From contig SKVE01000509.1 in assembly GCA_007129635.1 (NCBI GenBank), positions 1 to 6,266 of the forward strand: 6,266 nt of DNA, written 5' to 3'. The notes beneath the pieces are model-generated. The model was not told the origin of the DNA and did not search any database. It saw only the letters and a program-made list of their open reading frames with translations. Of this stretch, positions 1-6,246 are shown piece after piece. The stretch comes from Planctomycetaceae bacterium. GTDB taxonomy: Bacteria; Planctomycetota; Planctomycetia; Pirellulales; Pirellulaceae. Position numbers and translations under genes: made by a program. Every line of letters starts with the position of its first letter. The first letter of the stretch is position 1.

Positions 1-36
1 GGCGAGCGCCGAGGATTCCTGATAGCTGCGATTCCC

Positions 37-57
37 GATAGGTGCCACCCACCTATC
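37..57. repeat. Palindrome copy 1 (8-5-8 hairpin)
   Basis: Perfect inverted repeat: GATAGGTG at 37-44, loop CCACC, CACCTATC at 50-57. It is followed by ACATTGCC and then GCGCAGCAAAG, which is shared with copy 2 apart from one base. Confidence 0.85.
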
Positions 58-82
58 ACATTGCCGCGCAGCAAAGATTTCT

Positions 83-103
83 GATAGGTGCCACCCACTT
101 ATC
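83..103. repeat. Palindrome copy 2 (one arm substitution)
   Basis: Same hairpin as copy 1 with one change in the right arm (CACTTATC). This gives a G-U pair in RNA, so folding is kept. That would fit selection on an RNA or on single-stranded structure, but one substitution proves nothing. Confidence 0.8.
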
Positions 104-205
104 ACATTGCCGAGCAGCAAAGGTGGTCTAGAGCCCCCCGTTCGTGGCCAGGGAGCCTAACGATCTCCCGGCGACCGGCGAGGATTCCTGATAGCTGCGA
201 TTCCC

Positions 206-226
206 GATAGGTGCCACCCACCTATC
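206..226. repeat. Palindrome copy 3, adjoining the truncated gene
   Basis: Perfect hairpin identical to copy 1, followed by GCATTGCC, which ends at 234. The GCAGCAAAG tail seen after copies 1 and 2 is absent here. Phosphoesterase-like coding sequence starts at once, so 234/235 is the probable junction. Confidence 0.85.
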
Positions 227-236
227 GCATTGCCTT

Positions 237-518
237 TTCGACCGCCCCTTGACGCCCGAAGATCTGGCTGCTGATGGAGCCGTCTTTCGCTTGGTTTGGG
301 GGCGGGACTTCCGCGCTGAAAACGCCGCGGCTTTCGCCGCGTTGGTCGATGCTAATTTATTGATCCATGGTCACGAACCATGCGGTGACGGCTATGCAAC
401 GCCCAATGACCAACAGATCATCCTGGATAGCTGTTGCCAAAACGCCCGTTACCTGCGGATCCCCGTCGCCGAACCCCTAACCCAACACCAAATCCTGCAA
501 CGCATCGAATCCCTCTGA
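237..518 (+). pseudogene. C-terminal remnant of a metallophosphoesterase
   Basis: The frame from F-D-R-P-L-T-P-E-D (237 onward) to the TGA at 516-518 reads like the tail of a calcineurin-like (PP1/PP2A-type) phosphoesterase common in planctomycetes. It has VWGRDFRAEN, then LLIHGHEPCGDGY with the late H-G-H metal-ligand segment, then PNDQQIILDSCC and a closing ARYLRIPVAEPLTQHQILQRIESL-type end. The earlier motifs expected of this fold (D-x-H, G-D-x-x-D-R, G-N-H-E) are absent, because upstream of about 235 the sequence is repeat DNA and the frame meets TAG at 192-194. The first possible start is TTG at 249, giving 89 residues with no Shine-Dalgarno. The missing catalytic half makes activity very unlikely. 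Assignment is from recalled family sequence and is moderately sure; the truncation follows directly from the absent motifs. Confidence 0.65.
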
Positions 519-532
519 GCCAGCCGCATGCG

Positions 533-738
533 AACCCCGAACGGGTTTCAGCCATTAGCCGGTGCTTAGCACAGCGCCACCACCGGTTACGGGCAGGATC
601 ATCCATTCGCATCCCGGAGGGATGCCAGCGTGGGGGGTGCTGCGATCCCTTCAGGATCGGATTGCGCTATTTCGGACCGTGCTCCGGTGGTATCGCTCCG
701 CTCGACCACCGGCTAATAGCTGGGATCCCGTTGGGATC
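533..738. repeat. Intergenic multi-hairpin element (six inverted repeats)
   Basis: Six inverted repeats lie in a row: AACCC/GGGTT (533-537, 543-547); AGCCGGTG/CACCGGTT (557-564, 581-588, with one G-T pair); GCATCCC/GGGATGC (609-615, 619-625); CGATCC/GGATCG (643-648, 654-659); CCGGTGGT/ACCACCGG (684-691, 705-712); GATCCC/GGGATC (724-729, 733-738). All arms match exactly apart from that one G-T pair. The + strand frames read peptides such as IPEGCQRG, FGPCSGGIAPLDHRLIAG and GRIIHSHPGGMP. From memory these resemble small hypothetical ORFs scattered through Rhodopirellula-type genomes, which suggests a dispersed repeat mis-annotated as genes. I see no terminal target duplication or transposase. 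It differs from the palindromes at 1-234. Confidence 0.65.
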
Positions 739-952
739 GGGGCGCGAATCGGGCGACGGGTTCCGCTGGGCCAAACGAAAACCACCAATGTTGGCGCAAT
801 TTCTGTGGACTGGCGGCATTGTCGCTGCGAATCGTCAAAGTTCTCTTCATCCCTACAATCGTCTTCGCCGATACAAACGTTACTGGTTGGGCCTCGCACG
901 TGGGCGTTACGTTGATGCGTCGCCTTTCCCGTCAATGGAGTGCGAGGGGTTT
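739..952 (+). other. Leader region upstream of the secretin gene
   Basis: No gene is supported here. The secretin frame happens to stay open back to 434, but nothing in 739-952 looks like protein of that family. A TACAAT hexamer at 854-859 could be a -10 element, but I see no matching -35 at 16-18 bases, so no promoter is called. The likely ribosome binding sequence GAGGGG (944-949) ends this stretch. Confidence 0.4.
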
Positions 953-2926
953 ATGGGGGCATCCGAGAAAAAACAATTCTTCCAAGCGCGGAATCTGATC
1001 TTCTGCCGCGACGGGCAATGGCGAAGGATTCCAAAGATCGGATGGTCGCTTGTTGGCCTTTGGTGGCTAAGCTTAGCCTTCCTGTTGCACGCGTGGACAC
1101 CCCACGTGGGGGCTCAGGTCGTCTCGGATCGACCGCAGATTGCACCGATGATCGTGCCAAGAGCATCCGACAGCATCGAATCGTTGCTGCCTGCCGCCGA
1201 CGCGCCGTTACCCGAATTGATCGAAACGCCTTCTCCGCTGCCCTTTCAGCACCGCTTGCCCAATGAATTGCTGCCCCAACCGATGACTCCGGAAGCGGCT
1301 CGCCAAAGAGACCGCTTTGTGCCGCAGATCATCGATCCGCAACAGGATCTGAATCTCTTGGTAGGTCATCCCCGGATTCTGCTGTTTGCCGAGTGGGCGA
1401 CCAAGCCCGAAGTGCGTCTTTATCTGCCCGACGAAAACATCGCTCGTTGGGATATCATCTCCGACACCGAGATCGCCATTGTCGGATTGCAGCCGGGAAC
1501 CACGGTGTTGACCATCTGGTTCAATGATCCCACGACCGATACCGGCAAGCGGGTGATGAGTTTTCGCTTACGGGTCTTCGAGGATCCGCAGTTTCGCGAA
1601 ACTTTGTCGGATTTGGAGAGTCAATTGGCCGAACTGTTCCCGGCCAGTTACGTGCAGTTGTCGATCGTCCGCGACCGCTTGATCGTTCGGGGCCAGGCCA
1701 AGGACGCGATCGAAGCCGGACAGATCCTGACGATCCTCGCACAAACGCGACGCGGCGAACGAGGCCGAATGGGCGACTCGAGGGTGCAGGAGACGGTCAC
1801 GAATCTGTACATCGATCAGGACCGTTTCGAGCAGGAGGATCTCGCCGCGACTCGCCGTTCGGTCCTGGATGCGACGGCGATCGCCCAAGCCGGGATCATC
1901 AATCTGCTGGAAATCCCCGGAGAACAACAGGTCACGCTGCGGGTGACGGTCGCGGAAGTCGATCGCGAAGCCGTACGTTCCATTGGAGCGGATGTCGAGA
2001 TCGGCGGCAGCGGCGATGTCAGCTTCATCTCGCTCTTGCTGCCCCAAGATTTTGCAACGCTGCCAGGCGGTAACTTCTCGGTGAACAAACCCGATTTTCG
2101 CTTAGCATTAAACGCCCTGCGCGAGCAGAATTTCGCGCGCGTCTTAGCGGAGCCTAATGTGGTCGCCTTGAACGGGCAAACGGCAACGTTTTTCGCTGGA
2201 GATCGCATTCCCATCCCGCAGGCGACGGCTGGCTTTGGGGCGGTGGGCCAAGGTGTCGCTTTCGAACAGGTTGGAGTGCAATTAAGTTTCACTCCGTTTA
2301 TCACCGATCGTGATCGCATTCGGCTGCAGATCGCAGGGTCCGTCAGTACGCTGGACGCGACCAATCAAACCAACAGCGGTGGAAGCAATGTATCGGCACA
2401 AGATGCGAGAACTTTTCGGACCACAGTCGAGTTGCGTGATGGGGAAACGCTGGCCATGGCCGGATTGATGACCACCACGCTGAGAGGCACCGCTAAGCGT
2501 ACCCCCTTTCTCGGCGATCTGCCGATCGTAGGCACCCTTTTTTCTAACAGGTCCAACACGGCGACCGAACAAGAGCTGGTGGTGATCGTTACGCCGGAGT
2601 TGGCTCATCCGCTGGGCCGCGGTTGCACGCTGCCGCTGCCGGGTTCGGATATGTTCGAGCCGACGGATAAGGAGTTCTTCCTGGGGAACCGGATGGAGAG
2701 TCGGCGGGCTCAGGATTTTCGCAGCCCGGTGCGTACGGACTATCATCGCATCCGGCAATTCGAAAAATACGGCTGTGACCAATACATCATCGGACCCAGC
2801 GGCTACAGTGGCGGGTGGATGGAATCCGACGCTGCTTACCTGACCATCACGCCATCGGTGCCTGCGGGGTCAGCCGTACCGCGAGAACAAGCTGGTGCCC
2901 CCACGGTCTATCGCATCTCGGACTGA
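953..2926 (+). CDS. CpaC/RcpA-like secretin (type II/III secretion superfamily, Tad pilus type)
   Basis: This 657-residue protein should form a gated outer-membrane ring. Residues 1-28 are a basic, unusually long n-region, 29-46 a hydrophobic core (WSLVGLWWLSLAFLLHAW), and cleavage is likely after A54 (VGA-Q). A Pro-rich linker runs to about 125. Residues 130-210 fit the pilus-assembly N-terminal domain of CpaC proteins, and 212-290 resemble a BON-like domain. The secretin core is about 320-550, with NFARVLAEPNVVALNGQTA (393-411) and the signature TPFLGDLPIVGTLFSNRS (517-534) followed by ELVVIVTPEL (541-550). A roughly 105-residue tail with several aromatic and Gly residues follows. ATG at 953 has GAGGGG three bases upstream, a tight spacing; ATG at 935 is an alternative. 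The open frame back to 434 would run through the hairpin element and is rejected. It heads a co-directional cluster with the next two genes. Confidence 0.9.
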   Translation: MGASEKKQFFQARNLIFCRDGQWRRIPKIGWSLVGLWWLSLAFLLHAWTPHVGAQVVSDRPQIAPMIVPRASDSIESLLPAADAPLPELIETPSPLPFQHRLPNELLPQPMTPEAARQRDRFVPQIIDPQQDLNLLVGHPRILLFAEWATKPEVRLYLPDENIARWDIISDTEIAIVGLQPGTTVLTIWFNDPTTDTGKRVMSFRLRVFEDPQFRETLSDLESQLAELFPASYVQLSIVRDRLIVRGQAKDAIEAGQILTILAQTRRGERGRMGDSRVQETVTNLYIDQDRFEQEDLAATRRSVLDATAIAQAGIINLLEIPGEQQVTLRVTVAEVDREAVRSIGADVEIGGSGDVSFISLLLPQDFATLPGGNFSVNKPDFRLALNALREQNFARVLAEPNVVALNGQTATFFAGDRIPIPQATAGFGAVGQGVAFEQVGVQLSFTPFITDRDRIRLQIAGSVSTLDATNQTNSGGSNVSAQDARTFRTTVELRDGETLAMAGLMTTTLRGTAKRTPFLGDLPIVGTLFSNRSNTATEQELVVIVTPELAHPLGRGCTLPLPGSDMFEPTDKEFFLGNRMESRRAQDFRSPVRTDYHRIRQFEKYGCDQYIIGPSGYSGGWMESDAAYLTITPSVPAGSAVPREQAGAPTVYRISD

Positions 2927-2974
2927 TACGAATCATTCTGACGAGTTCAACGAGGCTCGACGTTCATCGGAATC

Positions 2975-2980
2975 GGAAGA
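2975..2980 (+). promoter_or_regulatory. Ribosome binding site of the Met-Gly-tail lipoprotein gene
   Basis: GGAAGA lies six bases before the ATG at 2987, which supports that start. The 60-base gap from the secretin stop shows no evident terminator hairpin, in keeping with co-transcription. Confidence 0.6.
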
Positions 2981-2986
2981 CATCTC

Positions 2987-3598
2987 ATGAAGACATCCAG
3001 TAAACCAAGCGGCGGCGCGGTCCTGATCTGGCTGCTGGCAACCGGCGTCCTGTGGTGCAGCGGCTGCCAACATTTCGGCGCTCGGCAACAACCGTGTGCT
3101 GATTTCGCCTGCGGTGCGGTACCGGCTCCGGCGGGTACCTATCGCGACCAATGGCATGCGGAACAGACGGCCCGCGCGGATCGCGATTTCTTCATGTTCT
3201 ATTTGTACGAGTGGCAGGGGGACAGCGACCAGCTCAGCTCGTTCGGCCAACGCCATCTGCATCGGGCGGTCGATCGAGCTGCCCAAACACCTTATCCCTT
3301 CGTGATCGAGCCCAGCGGGGACAGGGAATTGGACCAGCGTCGCGTCCAGGCGATGCAATTGGCGTTGGTGGAACATGATCCTGCGCTCGGCCATTACCCG
3401 ATCATCGTCGGATTCTCAGACGCCGAACCGCTGTACGGTTTCGAGTCGCAGCGGGTCATCCGCGGGTACATGGGTGGTGGTATGGGTGGTGGTATGGGTG
3501 GTGGTATGGGCGGCGGCATGGGTGGCGGCATGGGTGGCGGCATGGGTGGCATGGGTGGCATGGGTGGCATGGGTGGCATGGGTGGAGGCATGTTTTGA
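2987..3598 (+). CDS. Small envelope lipoprotein with Met-Gly repeat tail
   Basis: This 203-residue protein is of unknown function. Residues 11-23 are a hydrophobic signal core and Cys27 (LWCSGC) is a likely lipidation site, although Cys at -3 departs from the usual Leu/Val. The middle (about 60-160) is globular-looking, with an aromatic stretch FFMFYLYEW (68-76) and then YPFVIEPSGDRELDQRRVQA and HYPIIVGFSDAEPLYGFES. The order strand, S-G-D, L-D-x-R-R-x-x-A, strand and G-x-E-S is faintly like an OmpA-type peptidoglycan-binding fold; this is inference only. From M162 the chain is six MGGG, four MGG, one MGGG and a closing MF. Placed directly after a secretin, it could be an accessory or pilotin-like lipoprotein, but no sequence feature proves that. 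Confidence 0.85.
   Translation: MKTSSKPSGGAVLIWLLATGVLWCSGCQHFGARQQPCADFACGAVPAPAGTYRDQWHAEQTARADRDFFMFYLYEWQGDSDQLSSFGQRHLHRAVDRAAQTPYPFVIEPSGDRELDQRRVQAMQLALVEHDPALGHYPIIVGFSDAEPLYGFESQRVIRGYMGGGMGGGMGGGMGGGMGGGMGGGMGGMGGMGGMGGMGGGMF
3470..3589 (+). repeat. In-frame 12/9-base tandem repeat coding the MGGG/MGG tail
   Basis: Six 12-base units (3470-3541), four 9-base units (3542-3577) and one 12-base unit (3578-3589). The first three units use only GGT for Gly. The fourth is all GGC, and later ones are mostly ATG-GGT-GGC(-GGC), so units cluster by codon pattern as expected from local slippage or unequal exchange. All unit lengths are multiples of three, so copy-number change alters tail length without a frameshift. 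Only the last unit contains GGA. Confidence 0.95.
3584..3588 (+). promoter_or_regulatory. Ribosome binding site inside the last MGGG unit, serving a TTG start
   Basis: GGAGG occurs six bases before TTG at 3595. It exists only because the last repeat uses GGA-GGC where the others use GGT or GGC. It decides the start of the TPR gene: the in-frame ATGs at 3619 and 3628 have no such sequence ahead of them. Confidence 0.65.
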
Positions 3599-4368
3599 AC
3601 GCGAATACTGCTCGACTCATGGGTTGGATGCTCGCGTTGGTTGTCAGCACGTTGTTGGCTTCGAACTCAGGATGTGCTTTGACCTCGCCCGGCCGAAGCA
3701 TTCTTCCGGCAGGGATTGGGGGATCGGATAAGCCACCCGTCGACAACTCGACGGCCACCGCCCAATGGTGTTGGGCAACGGCAGAACAAATGGAACGCGA
3801 CGGCGATGATCGTCAAGCACTGTTCTTGTACCAGCAAGCGCGATCGCTGGCTCCGCAGGCTTACGATTACGCCAGTCGGCTCTGCCGCCTGTACGATCGC
3901 TTGGACCAGGACCAGGCGGCGTTGCACGAGTATCAAGCGGCCCTGGCGCGTCGTCCGCAGGATGCGGATTTGCTGAACGACCTGGGCATGTTCTACCAGC
4001 GCCGCGACCGATGGGCCGAGGCGGAGAAGTGGTTTCGCCAGGCTTTGCAGGCCGCGCCGGACCATGATCGAGCCGCGATCAATCTGGCCATTTCGTTGGG
4101 CATGCAGGATCGGCGAGCGGACAGCTACGAGGTGTTCGCTGGAGTGGTCGGTCCCGCCGCCGCCCACTCGAATCTGGGCATGCTGCTGAAACGTCAAGGC
4201 CGATCGGAATTGGCTCGCGATCACCTGGACCACGCGTTGCGGCTGGACCCATCGCTCCAGGCGGCTCGACAAAGTCTGGCCAGTCTGGAAGCTCTTCCGC
4301 CCCTCGATCATGATCCGTCCGCCTCAAGATCGGTGCAACAAGCCTCTTACCAGCCTTCGTCCCCCTGA
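3595..4368 (+). CDS. Tetratricopeptide repeat protein, TadD-like, with signal sequence
   Basis: This 257-residue protein probably scaffolds protein-protein contacts at the envelope. Residues 9-22 (MGWMLALVVSTLLA) form a signal core, and Cys27 in NSGC is a possible but weak lipidation site. TPR-like helical pairs run from about 57 to 222. The clearest are 57-88, 91-122 (YDYASRLCRLYDRLDQDQAA), 124-156 (LLNDLGMFYQRRDRWAEAEKW, ending ALQAAPD) and 190-220 (HSNLGMLLKRQGRSELA, ending LRLDPS); 158-187 is a degenerate one. A Pro/Ser-rich tail ends it. TadD of Tad pilus loci is a TPR lipoprotein of similar size, and the position after a CpaC-like secretin fits that role, but TPRs alone do not prove it. 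The start is the TTG at 3595, which overlaps the stop of the upstream gene and suggests translational coupling. Confidence 0.85.
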   Translation: MNANTARLMGWMLALVVSTLLASNSGCALTSPGRSILPAGIGGSDKPPVDNSTATAQWCWATAEQMERDGDDRQALFLYQQARSLAPQAYDYASRLCRLYDRLDQDQAALHEYQAALARRPQDADLLNDLGMFYQRRDRWAEAEKWFRQALQAAPDHDRAAINLAISLGMQDRRADSYEVFAGVVGPAAAHSNLGMLLKRQGRSELARDHLDHALRLDPSLQAARQSLASLEALPPLDHDPSASRSVQQASYQPSSP

Positions 4369-4432
4369 TTCTGTTCAGCACGATGGACGTGCCAAGTCTT
4401 CGCCGCGAACGACCGGCGTGACACCTGCAGCT

Positions 4433-4445
4433 TTGGCCCCGCCAA
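4433..4445. terminator. Possible weak hairpin between convergent genes
   Basis: TTGGC (4433-4437), loop CCC, GCCAA (4441-4445) lies in the 94-base gap between the convergent TPR and fhs genes. Neither strand has a U-run after the stem, so it is not a typical intrinsic terminator. It is the only compact symmetric hairpin seen in the gap. Confidence 0.2.
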
Positions 4446-4462
4446 TCTGGCACCCCCCTTTT

Positions 4463-6124
4463 CTATGCCAACCCGGTAGCCGTGCCGTCTGGCGCGACCT
4501 TGATCCGCGCGGCAGCGGGTACCTTGGGCAAACCGGGCATGGTCATGATCTCGCCACAGATCACCACCACAAAACCGGCCCCGGCACTGATCCGCAGTTC
4601 GTTCACTTCCAGCAGGAAATCGCGTGGGCGACCGATCAGCTTGGGATCATCCGAAAGCGACTTGGGCGTCTTGGCAATACAGACGGGCAGACCGCCGTAG
4701 CCCGACGTTTCCAACAGCCGCAGATCCTGCTTGGCTTTGCGGTCGAAGTCCACATCCCGAGCACCGTACAACCCTTGGGCCAACGCGACGATCTTGTCCC
4801 GCAGAGGCATCTCCAGCGAATAGGGAAATCGCAGCTTGCGCGGCCGATTGTTTTCGATGTTCCGTAACACGGCTTCGCCCAGTTCGATCGCCCCCTGCCC
4901 ACCATCGGCAAAATGAGTCGCTACGACCGCTTCGACACCCTGCTGGCGGCAGAATTCGACGATGCGTTGAAGGTCTTCGTCGCGATCACCTTCGAATCGA
5001 TTCAAGGCGACGACCGGTTCCAGGTTGAACAGTCGCACGTTTTCGATGTGCTTGGCCAGATTGCCCAAGCCTCCGTCTTCGGTGAATCCACCATGATGCA
5101 CGACGGCTTGGACCGTCGCGACGATCACCACACCGTTGGGGTTCAGTCCCGCGATGCGGCACTTGATGTTGAAGAACTTCTCGGCGCCCAGATCGCTGGC
5201 AAAACCCGCTTCGGTCACCACGACCTCTGCCAGCTTCAGCGCCATGCGCGTGGCGATCGCGGTATTGGTGCCCTGCGCGATGTTGGCGAACGGCCCGCCG
5301 TGCACCAGCGCTGGCGTGCCTTCGATCGTTTGCACCAGATTGGGGTGAATGGCATCGCGCAACAGTACCTGCATGGCCCCGTCCGCCTGGATGCTGCGCG
5401 CTTGGATCGGCTTGCCGCCATAGGTGAACCCGACAACCATGTCGCCCAGTCGACGTCCCAGGTCGGAAAAATCGCGTGCCAGACAAAGGATGGCCATCAC
5501 TTCCGAGGCCGGGGTGATGTTGAAACCCTCCTGACGCGGAATCCCGTGCTTGACGCCGCCCAGTCCGATGAAGATTTCACGCAACGCGCGATCGTTCAAG
5601 TCGATGACCCGTCGCAACACGATCCGCCGCGGGTCGATCCCCAGTTCGTTGCCGTGCTGCAGATGATTGTCGACCATGGCCGCCAGCAGATTATTCGCCT
5701 TGCTGACCGAGTACATGTCGCCGACAAAGTGCAGGTTGATGTCCTCGGCCGGCACCACCTGGGCACGCCCCGCGCCCGTCCCGCCGCCTTTGATCCCAAA
5801 ATACGGTCCCAGCGATGGTTCGCGCAGACAGATCATGGCCCGTTTACCAAGTCGTCGCAGAGCGTCGCCCAATCCGATGGTCGTGGTCGTTTTTCCCTCG
5901 CCCGTCGGAGTCGGGGTCATCGCCGTGACCAGCACAAGATCGCCATCCGGCTGATCGTTTCGAGCGGCCAGTTGATCGATGGGAATCTTGGCGATGTAAT
6001 GCCCATGAGGCAGAATCACCTCGGGATCCAATCCCAGCTCGATGGCTACTTCAGCCACGCGACGTGGTGGATGGAAATTGTACGCGGCAGTCTGTGGCAT
6101 CGTTTCGTTCCCGTGGTGCGACAT
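4463..6124 (-). CDS. fhs: Formate--tetrahydrofolate ligase
   Basis: This cytoplasmic enzyme joins formate to tetrahydrofolate with ATP to give 10-formyl-THF, feeding purine, fMet-tRNA and other one-carbon needs. At 553 residues it is full length for the family. Visible landmarks: the P-loop TPTPTGEGKTTTTIGLGDAL (70-89), REPSLGPYFGIKGGGTGAGR (101-120), VVPAEDINLHFVGD (123-136), NNLLAAMVDNHL (144-155), RRVIDLNDRALR (171-182), HGGPFANIAQGTNT (275-288), TEAGFASDLGAEKF (304-317), GLPVCIAKTPKSLSDDP (478-494) and MTMPGLPKVPAA (527-538). The segment usually reading VATxRALKxHGG is VATVQAVVHHGG (335-346), a mild departure. ATG at 6124 is taken as start; ATG at 6100 (residue 9) has GGGA at 6109-6112 ahead of it and is an equally serious candidate. 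It is transcribed toward the TPR gene and stands alone in this window. Confidence 0.97.
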   Translation of the reverse strand: MSHHGNETMPQTAAYNFHPPRRVAEVAIELGLDPEVILPHGHYIAKIPIDQLAARNDQPDGDLVLVTAMTPTPTGEGKTTTTIGLGDALRRLGKRAMICLREPSLGPYFGIKGGGTGAGRAQVVPAEDINLHFVGDMYSVSKANNLLAAMVDNHLQHGNELGIDPRRIVLRRVIDLNDRALREIFIGLGGVKHGIPRQEGFNITPASEVMAILCLARDFSDLGRRLGDMVVGFTYGGKPIQARSIQADGAMQVLLRDAIHPNLVQTIEGTPALVHGGPFANIAQGTNTAIATRMALKLAEVVVTEAGFASDLGAEKFFNIKCRIAGLNPNGVVIVATVQAVVHHGGFTEDGGLGNLAKHIENVRLFNLEPVVALNRFEGDRDEDLQRIVEFCRQQGVEAVVATHFADGGQGAIELGEAVLRNIENNRPRKLRFPYSLEMPLRDKIVALAQGLYGARDVDFDRKAKQDLRLLETSGYGGLPVCIAKTPKSLSDDPKLIGRPRDFLLEVNELRISAGAGFVVVICGEIMTMPGLPKVPAAARIKVAPDGTATGLA

Positions 6125-6145
6125 TAAGTTTTGAGGCGCGACTCT

Positions 6146-6190
6146 TTTCCGGTTGACGATTCACCGCATAGAAAGCGGCTTCGCCGGAAA
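6146..6190 (-). promoter_or_regulatory. Nested hairpin in the fhs leader
   Basis: The outer arms TTTCCGG (6146-6152) and CCGGAAA (6184-6190) pair perfectly. Inside, CCGC (6164-6167) and GCGG (6175-6178) form a second stem. The structure lies 21 bases before the ATG at 6124, so it would be in the mRNA leader. I do not recognise it as a known riboswitch class, and no attenuator T-run follows it. Confidence 0.35.
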
Positions 6191-6246
6191 CGACGCCCAG
6201 CCCCTTCCCCCGTTTCAACCAAAAAGTACTAGAACGTGTGGGCCGT

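Larger units (their letters stand above)
1..234. repeat. Array of palindromic repeats inside longer direct repeats
   Basis: This stretch has no convincing gene and is built almost wholly from repeats. Bases 1-65 recur at 170-234 with three mismatches. Bases 37-76 recur in tandem at 83-122 with two. Each copy carries one 21-base hairpin (arms GATAGGTG and CACCTATC, loop CCACC) followed by (A/G)CATTGCC. Upstream of the hairpin, the 12-base pattern GATTCC-N-GATAG occurs twice at a 16-base period (14-25 and 30-41, and again in the last copy). The middle spacer (123-169) contains one weak inverted repeat, GGGAG (151-155) with CTCCC (165-169). The arrangement resembles REP-like intergenic palindromes. 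No transposase or CRISPR-like spacing is visible. Whether the family recurs genome-wide cannot be told from here. Confidence 0.8.

Noticed and set aside
1..234. CRISPR array
   Set aside because: Only three palindromes, uneven spacing (46 and 123 bases), and the intervals are themselves duplicated, not unique spacers.
533..547. Intrinsic terminator after the phosphoesterase remnant
   Set aside because: The AACCC/GGGTT stem is short and is not followed by a T-run; it is better seen as the first stem of the multi-hairpin element.
854..859. Sigma70 -10 element (TACAAT) for the secretin cluster
   Set aside because: No -35-like hexamer lies at suitable spacing and no extended -10 TG is present, so a promoter call is not supported.
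562..915. A 117-residue ORF in the hairpin element
   Set aside because: It has no ribosome binding site, its peptides come from inverted repeats, and it overlaps other equally open frames. It is treated as repeat-derived.
434..2926. An 830-residue secretin starting at ATG 434
   Set aside because: The first 173 codons run through another gene's remnant and a hairpin element, and the signal sequence begins only after 953. A start at 953 (or 935) fits the protein far better.
3394..3591. Minus-strand Pro-Met repeat protein opposite the Met-Gly tail
   Set aside because: It is the exact reverse-complement reading of the MGG/MGGG coding repeat; the plus-strand frame has signal sequence, ribosome site and cluster context.
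4913..6127. A 404-residue plus-strand ORF opposite fhs
   Set aside because: It is antisense to a complete, motif-rich formate-THF ligase gene and resembles no protein family; open antisense frames are common in GC-rich genes.
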